A stretch of 64,000 nt of DNA from an uncultured Erythrobacter sp. (lineage in GTDB: Bacteria; Pseudomonadota; Alphaproteobacteria; Sphingomonadales; Sphingomonadaceae). A model generated the notes under the pieces. That model made no database searches. It saw only the letters and a list, made by a program, of their open reading frames with translations, and was not told the DNA's origin. This document shows, in pieces, positions 28,897-37,936 of the stretch. The translations under genes and the position numbers were made by a program. The DNA lies in NCBI RefSeq assembly GCF_947502395.1, contig NZ_CANMZM010000002.1, positions 310,001 through 374,000 on the forward strand, read 5' to 3'. Each line of letters begins with the position of its first letter. Position 1 is the first letter of the stretch.

Positions 28897-30033
28897 TTAA
28901 GCAGTTTTTTCGGGCTTCCCATCGGCATCGAAGCGCAGGTCTTCCGGTACATCCACTTGCGGCATTATCGGGCGCTCTCCGCGCTTCAACGACAGCACAA
29001 AAGCAACGAGCGCGGCGATGGCAATATAAAGCTCTTCACGCACCATCTGATTGGGCCGGGTCGTGAAATAGACTGCACGTGCAAGGCTGGGGTATTCAAG
29101 CACCGGCAGGCCCATCTCTCCCGCCATTTCGCGCATCGCCCATGCGGTTTCGCCGCGCCCTTTGGCCAGCACCACTGGAGCGGGGGCAAGCTCGGGATCA
29201 TAAGTCATGGCAACCGAAAAATGCATCGGGTTGACGACCACGAACTGAGCATCTTTCATCGCCTTGCCAAAACTGCCACGCGCAAGGTCACGTTGCCGTT
29301 GACGACGCGCCGATTTCATTTCGGGAGATCCCTCGGCCTGTTTGGTCTCGTTCTTGAGGTCCTCAAAGCTCATTTTGAGGCGTTTATTGCGCTGAAACGC
29401 TTGGATTGGATAGTCGACCATGGCGATGACAGCGAGGCCTATGACCAGCAAGAAAGTGAGCGAAGCTGCCGCCTCCCATGCGTAAGCAAGCTGAGTTTCC
29501 AAAGAGGACCGGCCCATCCCGAGCAAGCTATCGAGCGTCGTGTAAATCCAATAACCAGCGACCGATCCCAAAAGTGTGAGTTTGAGGATCGACTTGCCCA
29601 ACTCAATCATGCCCTGTGTCCCAAAAATCCGCTTCAAGCCGCTTAAGGGATTGATCCGCTGGCCTTTGGGTTTGAGGTTTTGCAGGACGAAACGCCCCTC
29701 ACCAAGAAGCAGTTGCACGCTCACAGTAATGAGCGTGACGGTGATCCCAATCACCAGAATAGGCGGGAGGACCGCAGTTCCCGCTCGCATAGCCAATATG
29801 GCCGGATCAAATTCCCGCGTCCGGTCAATCTCGAACTGGAAACTGGCAAGCGCCACGCCTTTGACCCCTTCGAACAGCCATGGACCGACGATCGCGAGCA
29901 TAGCGGTCCCGACAGTCATGGCGACGGCAGTCGCGACCTCCCTGGAGCGCAGCACATCGCCCTTTTGCGCGGCATCGGCCTTACGCTTGGGTGTGGGATC
30001 GAACCTCTTTTCACCCGAGGTCTCCTCAGCCAT
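28897..30033 (-). CDS. flhB: flagellar export apparatus protein FlhB
   Basis: FlhB is the substrate-specificity switch of the flagellar type III exporter. The 378-residue protein has the N-terminal KRFDPTPKRKADAAQKG, four membrane segments (about 35-210) and the cytoplasmic domain with a self-cleavage motif. Here the motif is NPMH (268-271) in place of the usual NPTH. Asn, Pro and His are kept. The C-terminal tail is short. It starts 3 bases after the fliR stop. Confidence 0.93.
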   Translation of the reverse strand: MAEETSGEKRFDPTPKRKADAAQKGDVLRSREVATAVAMTVGTAMLAIVGPWLFEGVKGVALASFQFEIDRTREFDPAILAMRAGTAVLPPILVIGITVTLITVSVQLLLGEGRFVLQNLKPKGQRINPLSGLKRIFGTQGMIELGKSILKLTLLGSVAGYWIYTTLDSLLGMGRSSLETQLAYAWEAAASLTFLLVIGLAVIAMVDYPIQAFQRNKRLKMSFEDLKNETKQAEGSPEMKSARRQRQRDLARGSFGKAMKDAQFVVVNPMHFSVAMTYDPELAPAPVVLAKGRGETAWAMREMAGEMGLPVLEYPSLARAVYFTTRPNQMVREELYIAIAALVAFVLSLKRGERPIMPQVDVPEDLRFDADGKPEKTA

Positions 30034-30036
30034 CGG

Positions 30037-30846
30037 TTAGCCAGACCTTCCTAAGCCATCCAAACCGGGTGTGAAGATTGCTGCAGACTGCTCTAGGGCC
30101 GCTTGGAGTAGGTCAGTGAATTGCTCGACAAAGATCGGCATCACAACAATCATCGCTGTGATCCCCGCAAGCGTTCCCGCCGGCAAGCCAAGCGCAAACA
30201 GGTTCAACGCAGGAGCCGCGCGCGAGATGGTTCCGGTTATCAGTTGTACGCAGAGCAAAACCAGAATGACCGGCAGAGAAATCGCTGCGGCGGTCGCGAT
30301 GCAATAGCCCGCAAAGGTCACAATACTCTGTGCCTCGACCCCACCAAATGCTGTAATGCCCGCAGGCATAAAGCGATAGCTTTCCATGATCAGGCGGAAC
30401 CATAAGAGATGTCCGCCAATGATGTAGAATAGAAGCGTAAGGATCAGCCCGAAGAAGCTTCCCAAGGCGCCCGACTGCGCGCCGCTAGCGGGGTCGATTG
30501 AGGTCGCAATGGCAAGGCCCATTGTACCGGCTATTTGCTCGGCAGCAATAAGCGGCACGGCAAACGCGATTTGCAATACGAATCCAAGCGCCGCTCCGAT
30601 GATAACCTCTTGCAACACCGCCAAAATCGCAGCGAAACTGAGCATGTCAGGAAGCTCGGGAACCGGGATCCAAACTCCGACAAAGATCGCGATTACGAAG
30701 GCCGCCATTAACCGCGCCATGGCGGGCATCACCATGCCCCCGACCATGGGTGCAGCGATCATTGCCGCACCGCATCGGATCGAGAGGAAGAGCAGCTGCC
30801 ACAATTGCTCAAGCAGCGTATCGAAACCAAGGTCGAGGAAGGTCAT
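30037..30846 (-). CDS. fliR: flagellar export apparatus protein FliR
   Basis: FliR is a membrane subunit of the export gate, in complex with FliP and FliQ. The 269-residue hydrophobic protein has about six membrane segments and typical stretches (RCGAAMIAAPMVGG, VPLIAAEQIAGTMGLAIATSIDPASG). ATG 30846 is used. The open frame extends to 30912 but would overlap fliQ and adds a polar arginine-rich leader. Confidence 0.92.
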   Translation of the reverse strand: MTFLDLGFDTLLEQLWQLLFLSIRCGAAMIAAPMVGGMVMPAMARLMAAFVIAIFVGVWIPVPELPDMLSFAAILAVLQEVIIGAALGFVLQIAFAVPLIAAEQIAGTMGLAIATSIDPASGAQSGALGSFFGLILTLLFYIIGGHLLWFRLIMESYRFMPAGITAFGGVEAQSIVTFAGYCIATAAAISLPVILVLLCVQLITGTISRAAPALNLFALGLPAGTLAGITAMIVVMPIFVEQFTDLLQAALEQSAAIFTPGLDGLGRSG

Positions 30847-30859
30847 AGGACCAGCGCCC

Positions 30860-31132
30860 CTATCCCGCCATACCAGCGACCTGAGCGAAAATCTCGCGGG
30901 TGAAATCGCCAAGGAGCGCCATCATCGTGCTGCCGAGGATAACGAACACAACCGCAGTGATCGCGAGCTTGGGCACGAAGGTCAGCGTTTGCTCGTTCAC
31001 TGAGGTTGCAGCCTGGATAATGCCGACAACGAGGCCTGTAGCGAGCGCAGATATCAGCACAGGGCCGACGATCAGCGCGGTCACCCATAAGGTCCGGTCG
31101 GCAAGCGCCAAAAGTTGTGCGTCTTCTTGCAT
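30860..31132 (-). CDS. fliQ: flagellar export apparatus protein FliQ
   Basis: This 90-residue protein has two membrane helices (TLWVTALIVGPVLISALATG and KLAITAVVFVILGSTMMALL) joined by the conserved loop VGIIQAATSVNEQTLTFVPK. Size and order between fliP and fliR are standard. It is part of the FliPQR export gate. Confidence 0.95.
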   Translation of the reverse strand: MQEDAQLLALADRTLWVTALIVGPVLISALATGLVVGIIQAATSVNEQTLTFVPKLAITAVVFVILGSTMMALLGDFTREIFAQVAGMAG

Positions 31133-31146
31133 GGGGTCGCCCCCTC

Positions 31147-31941
31147 CTATCCGAAACTCATCGCGAGGCTGCCCATCAAAAGCGACCAGCCGTCGACGAG
31201 GACGAAGAGCAAGAGCTTGAAAGGCAGAGAAATAATGGTGGGTGAGAGCATCATCATGCCCAGGCTCATCAGCACGCTCGCCACCACCAGATCAATCACG
31301 AGGAAGGGCAGGAAGATCATAAAACCGATTTGAAACGCGGTTTCCAGCTCACTCGTCACAAACGAGGGAAGCAGGATCGAGAAGGGAATGTCTTCCCGAT
31401 CTTCGAATGTGCTTAAGCCCGCAATATCGGCGAACATCAGAAGATTGGCCTCCCGTGTCTGGCGCAGCATGAACTCATGGAAAGCCTCTCCTGCTGCCGC
31501 GATGGCTGCATCGGCTTCCAAAGCACCGCTCGCGTAAGGCGCGATCGCCACCGTGTTCACCGTGTCGATGGTGGGTGCCATGATAAAGAGCGAGAGGAAG
31601 AGCGAGAGACCGACGAGCACTTGCGTCGGCGGCGATCCTTGGAGGCCCAGAGCCTGACGCAGGATTGAGAGCACAATCAAAATGCGCAGGAATGAAGTCA
31701 TCATCAGCACGATCGACGGCAAGATGGTGAGCATGCTCATCAAGAGCAGCAGCTGGATCGAGAAGCTTAGGGGCGTATCTTCACCCGCACCATCAGCGCT
31801 CAAGGCACGCTCGAACGCGCTGCCGATTCCGGCGGCATCTGGCTCCGCGACTGGAACGGCCGCGAGTGCAGGATCGACGAGCGCAATCATGGTTAACGCG
31901 CATAGGCCCAAGGGCTTTGCAAGGCGCAAAAACACGCTCAC
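31147..31941 (-). CDS. fliP: flagellar export apparatus protein FliP
   Basis: This 264-residue gate protein has a cleavable N-terminal signal (LGLCALTMIALVDPALA), an acidic periplasmic segment, then membrane helices with the family core SFLRILIVLSILRQALG and PTQVLVGLSLFL. The start is GTG 31941, 2 bases after the fliO stop. It is a core component of the type III export channel. Confidence 0.95.
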   Translation of the reverse strand: MSVFLRLAKPLGLCALTMIALVDPALAAVPVAEPDAAGIGSAFERALSADGAGEDTPLSFSIQLLLLMSMLTILPSIVLMMTSFLRILIVLSILRQALGLQGSPPTQVLVGLSLFLSLFIMAPTIDTVNTVAIAPYASGALEADAAIAAAGEAFHEFMLRQTREANLLMFADIAGLSTFEDREDIPFSILLPSFVTSELETAFQIGFMIFLPFLVIDLVVASVLMSLGMMMLSPTIISLPFKLLLFVLVDGWSLLMGSLAMSFG

Positions 31942-31943
31942 AG

Positions 31944-32246
31944 CTACACCTCAGACTTGGGCGGCAGCGTCAGGGTCTCAGCCCGCTCATCTCCCTGCGC
32001 CTCACCCAGCCGCACGATGCCGGCTCGCGAACAGCCCAGCAGGATCTCGCGATTGTGAAAGCGCACCACAGCGAGTTTGAGGCCTGGCGCAAGCAGACTC
32101 GTCTCAACCAGCTCAAGCGTCCCAGATCCCCCCTGCAATCCGACAAGCCGGGTCTGCAAATAGCGCGTGAGCTTAAGGCTTCCCCAGATCATCACTCCTA
32201 GAAGAGGCAGGAGAAGCGCGAGACGCAAGAGGTAGTCGGCCATCAT
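31944..32246 (-). CDS. fliO: flagellar biosynthesis protein FliO-like
   Basis: This 100-residue protein has one N-terminal membrane helix (LALLLPLLGVMIWGSLKL) followed by a small beta domain (GTLELVETSLLAPGLKLAVVRFHNREILLG), the pattern of FliO, which helps FliP assemble. Sequence conservation in FliO is low, so position between fliN and fliP adds weight. Its start overlaps the fliN stop by 4 bases. Confidence 0.82.
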   Translation of the reverse strand: MMADYLLRLALLLPLLGVMIWGSLKLTRYLQTRLVGLQGGSGTLELVETSLLAPGLKLAVVRFHNREILLGCSRAGIVRLGEAQGDERAETLTLPPKSEV

Positions 32247-32650
32247 TCGGAGGCGTCTTTCTCTGGCGCTATAGGCGCTGGCTCTTCGGGTTTCTGCCCT
32301 TGGGGGGCATGCTCGGATGGCCCGATCTCCGCTTGGTTGGGGATATCCGGCTTTGGGCCGCCACTGGGGCCAGCAGGAAGCGAATCTTCACCGCCTGCAA
32401 GATTGACGATACGAAGCGCGAACCTGCCGTCCTGTGCGATGACCTCACCATGCGCGATCACTTGCCCATTGGCGGTGATGTCGAGCAGTTCGTCGGTCAG
32501 CCGGTCGAGCGAAACAACGCTTCCCTCTGCAAGGGTTAGCACGTCTCTCAGCGCCATATTGGTGCGGCCAAGCTCAACCGAAAGCCGAACGGAAACCGCG
32601 CCGAGCCTTTGAAGCGCCGGATTCAGTGTCTTTCCAAGCGCACTCATCAT
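32243..32650 (-). CDS. fliN: flagellar switch protein FliN
   Basis: FliN forms the lower C-ring of the motor. The SpoA (surface presentation of antigens) domain covers about residues 15-90, with VRLSVELGRTNMALRDVLTLAEGSVVSL typical of FliN. The domain is near the N-terminus, and a proline-rich acidic tail of about 45 residues follows, the reverse of the common layout with an N-terminal extension. Its start overlaps the fliM stop by 4 bases. Confidence 0.9.
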   Translation of the reverse strand: MMSALGKTLNPALQRLGAVSVRLSVELGRTNMALRDVLTLAEGSVVSLDRLTDELLDITANGQVIAHGEVIAQDGRFALRIVNLAGGEDSLPAGPSGGPKPDIPNQAEIGPSEHAPQGQKPEEPAPIAPEKDASE

Positions 32651-33612
32651 GCTGCCCCCCTGAATCGAGCGCGCGCCGCGCCCTGATCGCTGCGTACGGC
32701 CGAATGGGAAACGCTGGTAAGGCGCAACGCCATATGGTTATCAAAAGTGCCGAAGACACCGTGCGCAAACACGTCATCACCAATCCGCAATGGCAGTTCG
32801 CGCGGGATATTGAGGGCGATCTCGTCACCCGGAGCGAGCCGTTCTAGCTTGCCGATCGGCATCTCAATCTCACTCAGCACGGCTTCCAGTACTAGTGGGA
32901 GACCTGCATAGGCATCGCCGCGCTTGCTGCCCGAGATCTCTGGGCACGAGAGCGAACGGTTGGAATTGGTCTTGGGCAGAAGTTCATCGAGCCGTTCATG
33001 CGGAAGAGCGAGCAGCATCTCCCATTCCGCAGACCCCCCTTGAGCCAACGACACTTCCATGACCGAAATCTCGGCCTCTGTGCTAAAGGGTTTCAGACGC
33101 ACTACGCTCTCGCTGCGCACCAGAACATCGCCACGCGCGGGCTCTCCCGTGCCTTGCGCCATAGCAATCACCTGAGCCATGGTGGCCGCGAATTGTTCGA
33201 CCAGCAATCCAGCCGAACGCGGTAACTCCGAAGGTCCTTTCTCGGGCTTTGCCCCCTCACCTCCGAAGGAACAATCGGTAAGCGCGACTGCGGTCGCATA
33301 GTCGAGGCTAAGCAATACCGTTTGGTCGCCGGATCCAATACGCAGCAGAGTGTTGATCGCAATCGGGCCGATCTTCTCAAACACTTCTGCGCCGGTCATG
33401 ATTTTAGGCTCGCTGATAGTCACATCGAGCTTATCACCTTGCAATATCTGCCCCAGCTCTTGCGCCATATCGCTTGACAAATCACGGAGCCACGCGGTGA
33501 CCGCCCCCTTGCGCTCATCCGGACGCGGACCGCGCCATGTCAGCTCGGTGCAATGCTGTGCGACAGGGCGCGATCTAGCAAAATCATCTGCAAAGGTGCC
33601 TGTCATGTTCAT
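32647..33612 (-). CDS. fliM: flagellar switch protein FliM (divergent)
   Basis: FliM links FliG and FliN in the C-ring and normally binds phospho-CheY. The 321-residue protein has the middle domain (LSLDYATAVALTDCSFGGEG, a modified GGxG region) and a C-terminal SpoA domain (IEMPIGKLERLAPGDEIAL). The usual N-terminal CheY-binding peptide (consensus LSQxEIDALL) is not present. The protein starts MNMTGTFADDFARSR. The start overlaps the fliL stop by 4 bases, so a longer N-terminus is unlikely. Confidence 0.88.
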   Translation of the reverse strand: MNMTGTFADDFARSRPVAQHCTELTWRGPRPDERKGAVTAWLRDLSSDMAQELGQILQGDKLDVTISEPKIMTGAEVFEKIGPIAINTLLRIGSGDQTVLLSLDYATAVALTDCSFGGEGAKPEKGPSELPRSAGLLVEQFAATMAQVIAMAQGTGEPARGDVLVRSESVVRLKPFSTEAEISVMEVSLAQGGSAEWEMLLALPHERLDELLPKTNSNRSLSCPEISGSKRGDAYAGLPLVLEAVLSEIEMPIGKLERLAPGDEIALNIPRELPLRIGDDVFAHGVFGTFDNHMALRLTSVSHSAVRSDQGAARARFRGAA

Positions 33613-34187
33613 TGGACGAGCAATCCTTTGAAATGGACGTTTTCAACGCCACCAAAGCCCTCATTCTCTTCAAGCACTTCATTGATCGCACCCGTCAACC
33701 GTTTGGCGAGCGCTGCCTTACCTTCGACGGAGTAGAGGTCTTGTTCAGGTGTCGCTGAGAGCTGGACCAAAATCGCCGAACGGATCGCTAGCTGATGATT
33801 GTGCACCCATTGCAGCACGCGTCCATCACGCTGGGTTGAGGCGGCCAATTCAACCTGAATCAGCCCGGCGGAATCGGCAAGGTTTGAGGTGAAGCTGTCT
33901 TCGAAGGTGTAGTAAGCGGTTCGAAACTCGTTCCCGCCTTCGCCGTACACAACGGCGCCATCCTCCGCGTCCCCACCTGGCATCGGATAGGGGTCGGATT
34001 CGCCCTTGCGCACCAATTCAGGATGGTTGGGACCGCTCTCACCGCTGTCTCCGATCAGACCAGCAGCAAAAGCGCCATAGGCACCGCCCGCGCCCACACC
34101 GAGCGCGACGACGATGCCAATGACCATTTTCATTCCGCCGCCACCTTTCTTAGCGTCGTCTCCTTCTTCGGCTTTTGCGTCAGACAT
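33609..34187 (-). CDS. fliL: flagellar basal body-associated protein FliL
   Basis: This 192-residue inner-membrane protein has a charged cytoplasmic N-terminus, one membrane helix (MVIGIVVALGVGAGGAYGAF) and a periplasmic SPFH-like domain ending EENEGFGGVENVHFKGLLVQ. FliL rings surround the stator units and affect torque. It lies between fliK and fliM, the usual position. Confidence 0.92.
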   Translation of the reverse strand: MSDAKAEEGDDAKKGGGGMKMVIGIVVALGVGAGGAYGAFAAGLIGDSGESGPNHPELVRKGESDPYPMPGGDAEDGAVVYGEGGNEFRTAYYTFEDSFTSNLADSAGLIQVELAASTQRDGRVLQWVHNHQLAIRSAILVQLSATPEQDLYSVEGKAALAKRLTGAINEVLEENEGFGGVENVHFKGLLVQ

Positions 34188-34222
34188 GTGAGTTTGCTTC
34201 CCTGCTGTATTGTGGGTGAGAG

Positions 34223-36001
34223 TCAGGCGAAAAGCTCGCCCTCTCCCCCGGGTCCGTCATCACGACCGATCCTGCCGCCGCGATCCGAACCGAAGTCGTC
34301 ATCTTGAGCAGTGGTTTGCCCTGCGTATGGTTGAGACGTTCCTTGACCTGCCCCTGTGGAAGACCCGTAGGACCCACCAAAATTCCACCCCTGACCCTGC
34401 GACGCAGTGAATGGACCCGATTGAGACCCGCTGTGCGCATTGCCTTGAGCGCTCTGTTGATCGTGGCCTTTCTGCGCGGTGCTGGCCGTGTCACTGCTCG
34501 CGACCACGCTACGTTCAGTCAGCGCAGTCTGGATCGCGGGTACAAAGCCCGGATCGCGGGCTGACAGCGTGGCACGCAGGTCGCCACCTGTTGCGTCGAG
34601 CCGCATGGTGATCGCGCCGAATTCGTGGTGTCGCATTGTCAATTCAGGACGCTTCGCCTGAGCCGCACTCCGAGTTTCGGTGAGCTGTTCTATTGTACTT
34701 TCGAGTTGGGCTGAAAGACGAATGGCTGTGATCGGATCTGTGATCGGCGTTGGAGTGCCGGCTTGGGGTGAAACAGGCATTGCTGGGAATGGGAGCTGGC
34801 TCGCGGAAGACTGCACCGTAGCGGCTTCAATTGGTGTTTGCGAAGTGGGCAGTGATGCCGGTGCGACCCCGTTGGCAATGGCAGCGTTGTGTTGGCGCGG
34901 GGCGTGGTTTGATTCGACTCCTGGCTGCAACTGACCCAACTGTGTGGATGGTGAGGTGGCTCCGCCCGACGCATGGTTTGCCAAGGCAAACAAGGCCGTT
35001 GCAGTCTTTCTCACCGCCTGCTCAACGGCCAAGCGCTTTTCTGAGCGTAATATCGGCTTGGCAGGCGAGGCGTCGCCCTTAGCAAGCAAACCCACCTGAA
35101 CGGCCGCAGCCCCAGGCTGAGACGCTGCTAACTCGATATGCAAAGGTCGCCCAGTCTGGTCGCGCTCTTTCGTGAGTGCAATCGGATCGGGTGACTTGCG
35201 CTGCGAGGCATGGCCAACGCTGTTCAGCTGTGTCTTTGAAGCCTCCGCCTGTTTGGCATCCGCCTGATCTTTCGGCGAGTAATGCATTGGATCGGCTTGA
35301 CTCTGCTCTTTAACGATCTCGAGTCCGTTAAGCTTTGCGCCTACAGTGAGATTTGGAGCACTTTTGCGGGGCTGCTCCAATGACGGGCTCTCAATCGGTT
35401 TTGATCTCACGCGAACCTCCGAACCCGGAGCGCTTTCTGAAGAAGCATTCTTGGCACTTACGGTGACGTCCATTGCCGAAGGTTCAGGAATTGGATTTGG
35501 CGCGGGCGAGAGACTGGTCTTGTTCACACCAGATTGAGCCTGTTTTGATGTGGCAACGTACCCCATCTCCGCAGAAGCTGCCGGTTTTGCCGGAGGACGA
35601 ATAAAACCATCTTGCACACGCTCAGCTCGTTCTTGGCTAAAATCGGACCCGCTTGCACCAAATCGAAGAGTGCTTGCCGGCGAATTCTGCATGGGATCGT
35701 CAACGAGGGTCACCTCATCGCCTCGCACGCTACTCGGCAAGCGCGTGCCGGATTGCGGAAACGCGTTGCCGGTAGCGGTCTCCTCCGTTTCAAGCCGAGC
35801 CTTATGACCAGATCGAGTCATTCGATGGCCTGCTCCATCTTCCCTGTTGGGTAGCGTCAAAGCTTCGGCTGGCTGCGCACTTACTGCGTGGATATCATTC
35901 AGGAACAACGAAAAGTTAGTGCTCCCAACCAGTTCTTTAGGCGCGATGCTCGATGTGGGCGCGATCGGAGCGACGGTGAAGTCGGCAAGGGACTGGATCA
36001 T
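34223..36001 (-). CDS. fliK: flagellar hook-length control protein FliK
   Basis: This 592-residue, low-complexity protein is rich in Ser, Ala, Gln and Pro for about 440 residues, followed by a compact C-terminal domain (ELTMRHHEFGAITMRLDATGGDLRATLSARDPGF) like the FliK C-terminal domain. FliK measures the hook and triggers the FlhB switch. Length and composition fit a molecular ruler. Identification rests mainly on the C-terminal domain and its place between fliJ and fliL. Confidence 0.82.
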   Translation of the reverse strand: MIQSLADFTVAPIAPTSSIAPKELVGSTNFSLFLNDIHAVSAQPAEALTLPNREDGAGHRMTRSGHKARLETEETATGNAFPQSGTRLPSSVRGDEVTLVDDPMQNSPASTLRFGASGSDFSQERAERVQDGFIRPPAKPAASAEMGYVATSKQAQSGVNKTSLSPAPNPIPEPSAMDVTVSAKNASSESAPGSEVRVRSKPIESPSLEQPRKSAPNLTVGAKLNGLEIVKEQSQADPMHYSPKDQADAKQAEASKTQLNSVGHASQRKSPDPIALTKERDQTGRPLHIELAASQPGAAAVQVGLLAKGDASPAKPILRSEKRLAVEQAVRKTATALFALANHASGGATSPSTQLGQLQPGVESNHAPRQHNAAIANGVAPASLPTSQTPIEAATVQSSASQLPFPAMPVSPQAGTPTPITDPITAIRLSAQLESTIEQLTETRSAAQAKRPELTMRHHEFGAITMRLDATGGDLRATLSARDPGFVPAIQTALTERSVVASSDTASTAQKGHDQQSAQGNAHSGSQSGPFTASQGQGWNFGGSYGSSTGAGQGTSQPYAGQTTAQDDDFGSDRGGRIGRDDGPGGEGELFA

Positions 36002-36060
36002 GGCTTCGGTCCATGGCTGGGCGCACTGCTAAAGCCGCCACGTTCATTCAAGGTTATGGC

Positions 36061-36564
36061 TCAGCGATTGCCCCTACGGGGCACTGCTTCACCGGCGTTC
36101 CTTTGGTTTTGCAACTTGCGTGCCATGCCTGAAGCGCCAGTCAGTTCAGGAGGCGCCTCGCGACGCTCACGCAGATCATTTAGAGCGCGCTTTTCCTGGC
36201 CCAAGCGGGTTTCATGGGCACTCATCCTTGTCTCTGCCGCAGCGAGTGCGCGCACCTGCCATTCCGCCTGATCGCTGGCATCCTTAAGGGCATCTTGCGC
36301 ATTGTCGCTCATGTCTTGAAGCGAGCGCACAAATGCAAGACTGATCTGCAATGTGTCACTTTGCGCGGCGGGCCCCACTTCGCTTACGCGCTTGGCATAT
36401 TCGTGTAGCAGGTCGCAGCTTCGCGCATGGATTTGCGCGCTGCGCTCTTCATCGGAGATCGCATTGGCGAGCGACAATCGCGCCTCGCGCCGAGCAATCC
36501 GCGCCAACATCAATTGCCGCTTGGCAATTTTGAGACGGCGTTCTTCATTCATGTTTGGCTTCAC
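36061..36564 (-). CDS. fliJ: FliJ-like flagellar export chaperone (probable)
   Basis: This 167-residue, highly charged coiled-coil protein has no signal or membrane segment. It sits directly after fliI, where fliJ, the stalk-like cofactor of the export ATPase, is expected. Sequence similarity to known FliJ is weak, as is usual for this family. GTG 36564 overlaps the fliI stop (GTGA), and ATG 36552 (MNEERR) is an alternative start. Confidence 0.65.
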   Translation of the reverse strand: MKPNMNEERRLKIAKRQLMLARIARREARLSLANAISDEERSAQIHARSCDLLHEYAKRVSEVGPAAQSDTLQISLAFVRSLQDMSDNAQDALKDASDQAEWQVRALAAAETRMSAHETRLGQEKRALNDLRERREAPPELTGASGMARKLQNQRNAGEAVPRRGNR

Positions 36565-37928
36565 CCATTGATAGCTGTGCCAACACTCTGTGTTTGCTCG
36601 GTAAGCGCCATCAGGCCGGCCAGACTTTCGTCCAAGCCAACCGCCGCTTCGCGCGTTTGGGTGAGAAACGTATCGATGACGTTGCTGTGATGGAGAGCGC
36701 GGTCGAGCATTGGATCAGAGCCAGCACGATAGGCGCCCATCATCACCAGATCGCGGTTCTCTTCGCGCGCCGCTATCAATGAACGAAGTTGCCGCGCGGC
36801 ATCGACGATTTCTGGGCCGACAACCCCGTCCATAACGCGGCTGAGCGATGCGGGAATATCAATGGCAGGGTAGTGTCCACGCTGTGCCAGATCGCGCGAC
36901 AGCAGGATATGTCCATCGAGGATCGCGCGCGCGCCATCGACCACCGGATCGCTCATATCGTCCCCATCGGCCAGCACCGTATAGACCCCAGTGATCGACC
37001 CTCCTGATTGAGCCGAATTACCCGCTCGCTCGACCAGTCTCGTAATTGCCGCAAGAGAAGACGGAGGATAGCCACGAGCGGCGCCCGGCTCTCCCAAGAG
37101 CAGCGCCAACTCCCGCGCGGCGTGTGCGACGCGGGTAAGGCTGTCGAGCACCAACAGCACGCTTTTGCCCTTACCCCTGAAATACTCGGCGATGGCGCTC
37201 GCATATTGGGCGGCGCGCAGTCGAAGATTGGGCGCGTGATCGGCGGGCACTGCGACCACCACCATGCGACCGCGCCTTACATCAGTCATATGGCGAGCAA
37301 CGAAATCCGACACTTCGCGCGCCCGCTCACCGATCATGGCCACCACGATAATATCGGCTTGCGCCTGTCCGGCGATGGTATCGAGCAAGACCGACTTGCC
37401 CACGCCAGAGCCCGCAATGACCCCCACACGTTGGCCGCGCCCCATAGTCGCTAGCGCATTGATCGCACGCACTCCGCAATCGAAGGGTATCGTGACCGGC
37501 GCGCGTTCGAGCGCACCCTCCCGCCTCCCGCCAAGGGGCCAACTAAGCGCAAGGTCGAGCCGTGGGCCCCCGTCGATAGGTGCGCCAAGGCCATCGACCG
37601 CCCGGCCCAATAAGGCCTCTCCGACCTGCACTGTCCCCGGCTGGCCCACTGCGCGCACTGGAGATTGGGGGCGTAACAATTGGGTATCACCCAAAAGCAT
37701 CATCAGCGAATGCCCGCCACGAAAGCCGATCACTTCGGCGAGAACCTCATCCTCGGCTTGGTCGATTGCATCATTGGCAATCGCACCGAGCGAGCCAATC
37801 GGAAGCGCAAGGCCCGAGACCTCAATCAACCCACCATCGCAGGCAACAACCTTGCCCGATTGGATCGGACCGCTTTCTACATGAGCAGCGCGATGGCGTG
37901 CGAGTTCAATCTGGAGTTCGGCGAGCAT
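36561..37928 (-). CDS. fliI: flagellar export ATPase FliI
   Basis: FliI is the F1-like ATPase that energises flagellar protein export. It has Walker A GSGVGKS in AGSGVGKSVLLDTIA, Walker B in SVLLVLDSLTR and the family segment GEPGAARGYPPSS. ATG 37928 gives 455 residues with 8 bases between it and the fliH stop. A TTG at 37973 would add 15 residues and overlap fliH. Neither has a strong ribosome site, so translation coupling to fliH is likely. Confidence 0.95.
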   Translation of the reverse strand: MLAELQIELARHRAAHVESGPIQSGKVVACDGGLIEVSGLALPIGSLGAIANDAIDQAEDEVLAEVIGFRGGHSLMMLLGDTQLLRPQSPVRAVGQPGTVQVGEALLGRAVDGLGAPIDGGPRLDLALSWPLGGRREGALERAPVTIPFDCGVRAINALATMGRGQRVGVIAGSGVGKSVLLDTIAGQAQADIIVVAMIGERAREVSDFVARHMTDVRRGRMVVVAVPADHAPNLRLRAAQYASAIAEYFRGKGKSVLLVLDSLTRVAHAARELALLLGEPGAARGYPPSSLAAITRLVERAGNSAQSGGSITGVYTVLADGDDMSDPVVDGARAILDGHILLSRDLAQRGHYPAIDIPASLSRVMDGVVGPEIVDAARQLRSLIAAREENRDLVMMGAYRAGSDPMLDRALHHSNVIDTFLTQTREAAVGLDESLAGLMALTEQTQSVGTAING

Positions 37929-37936
37929 CAATTTGT

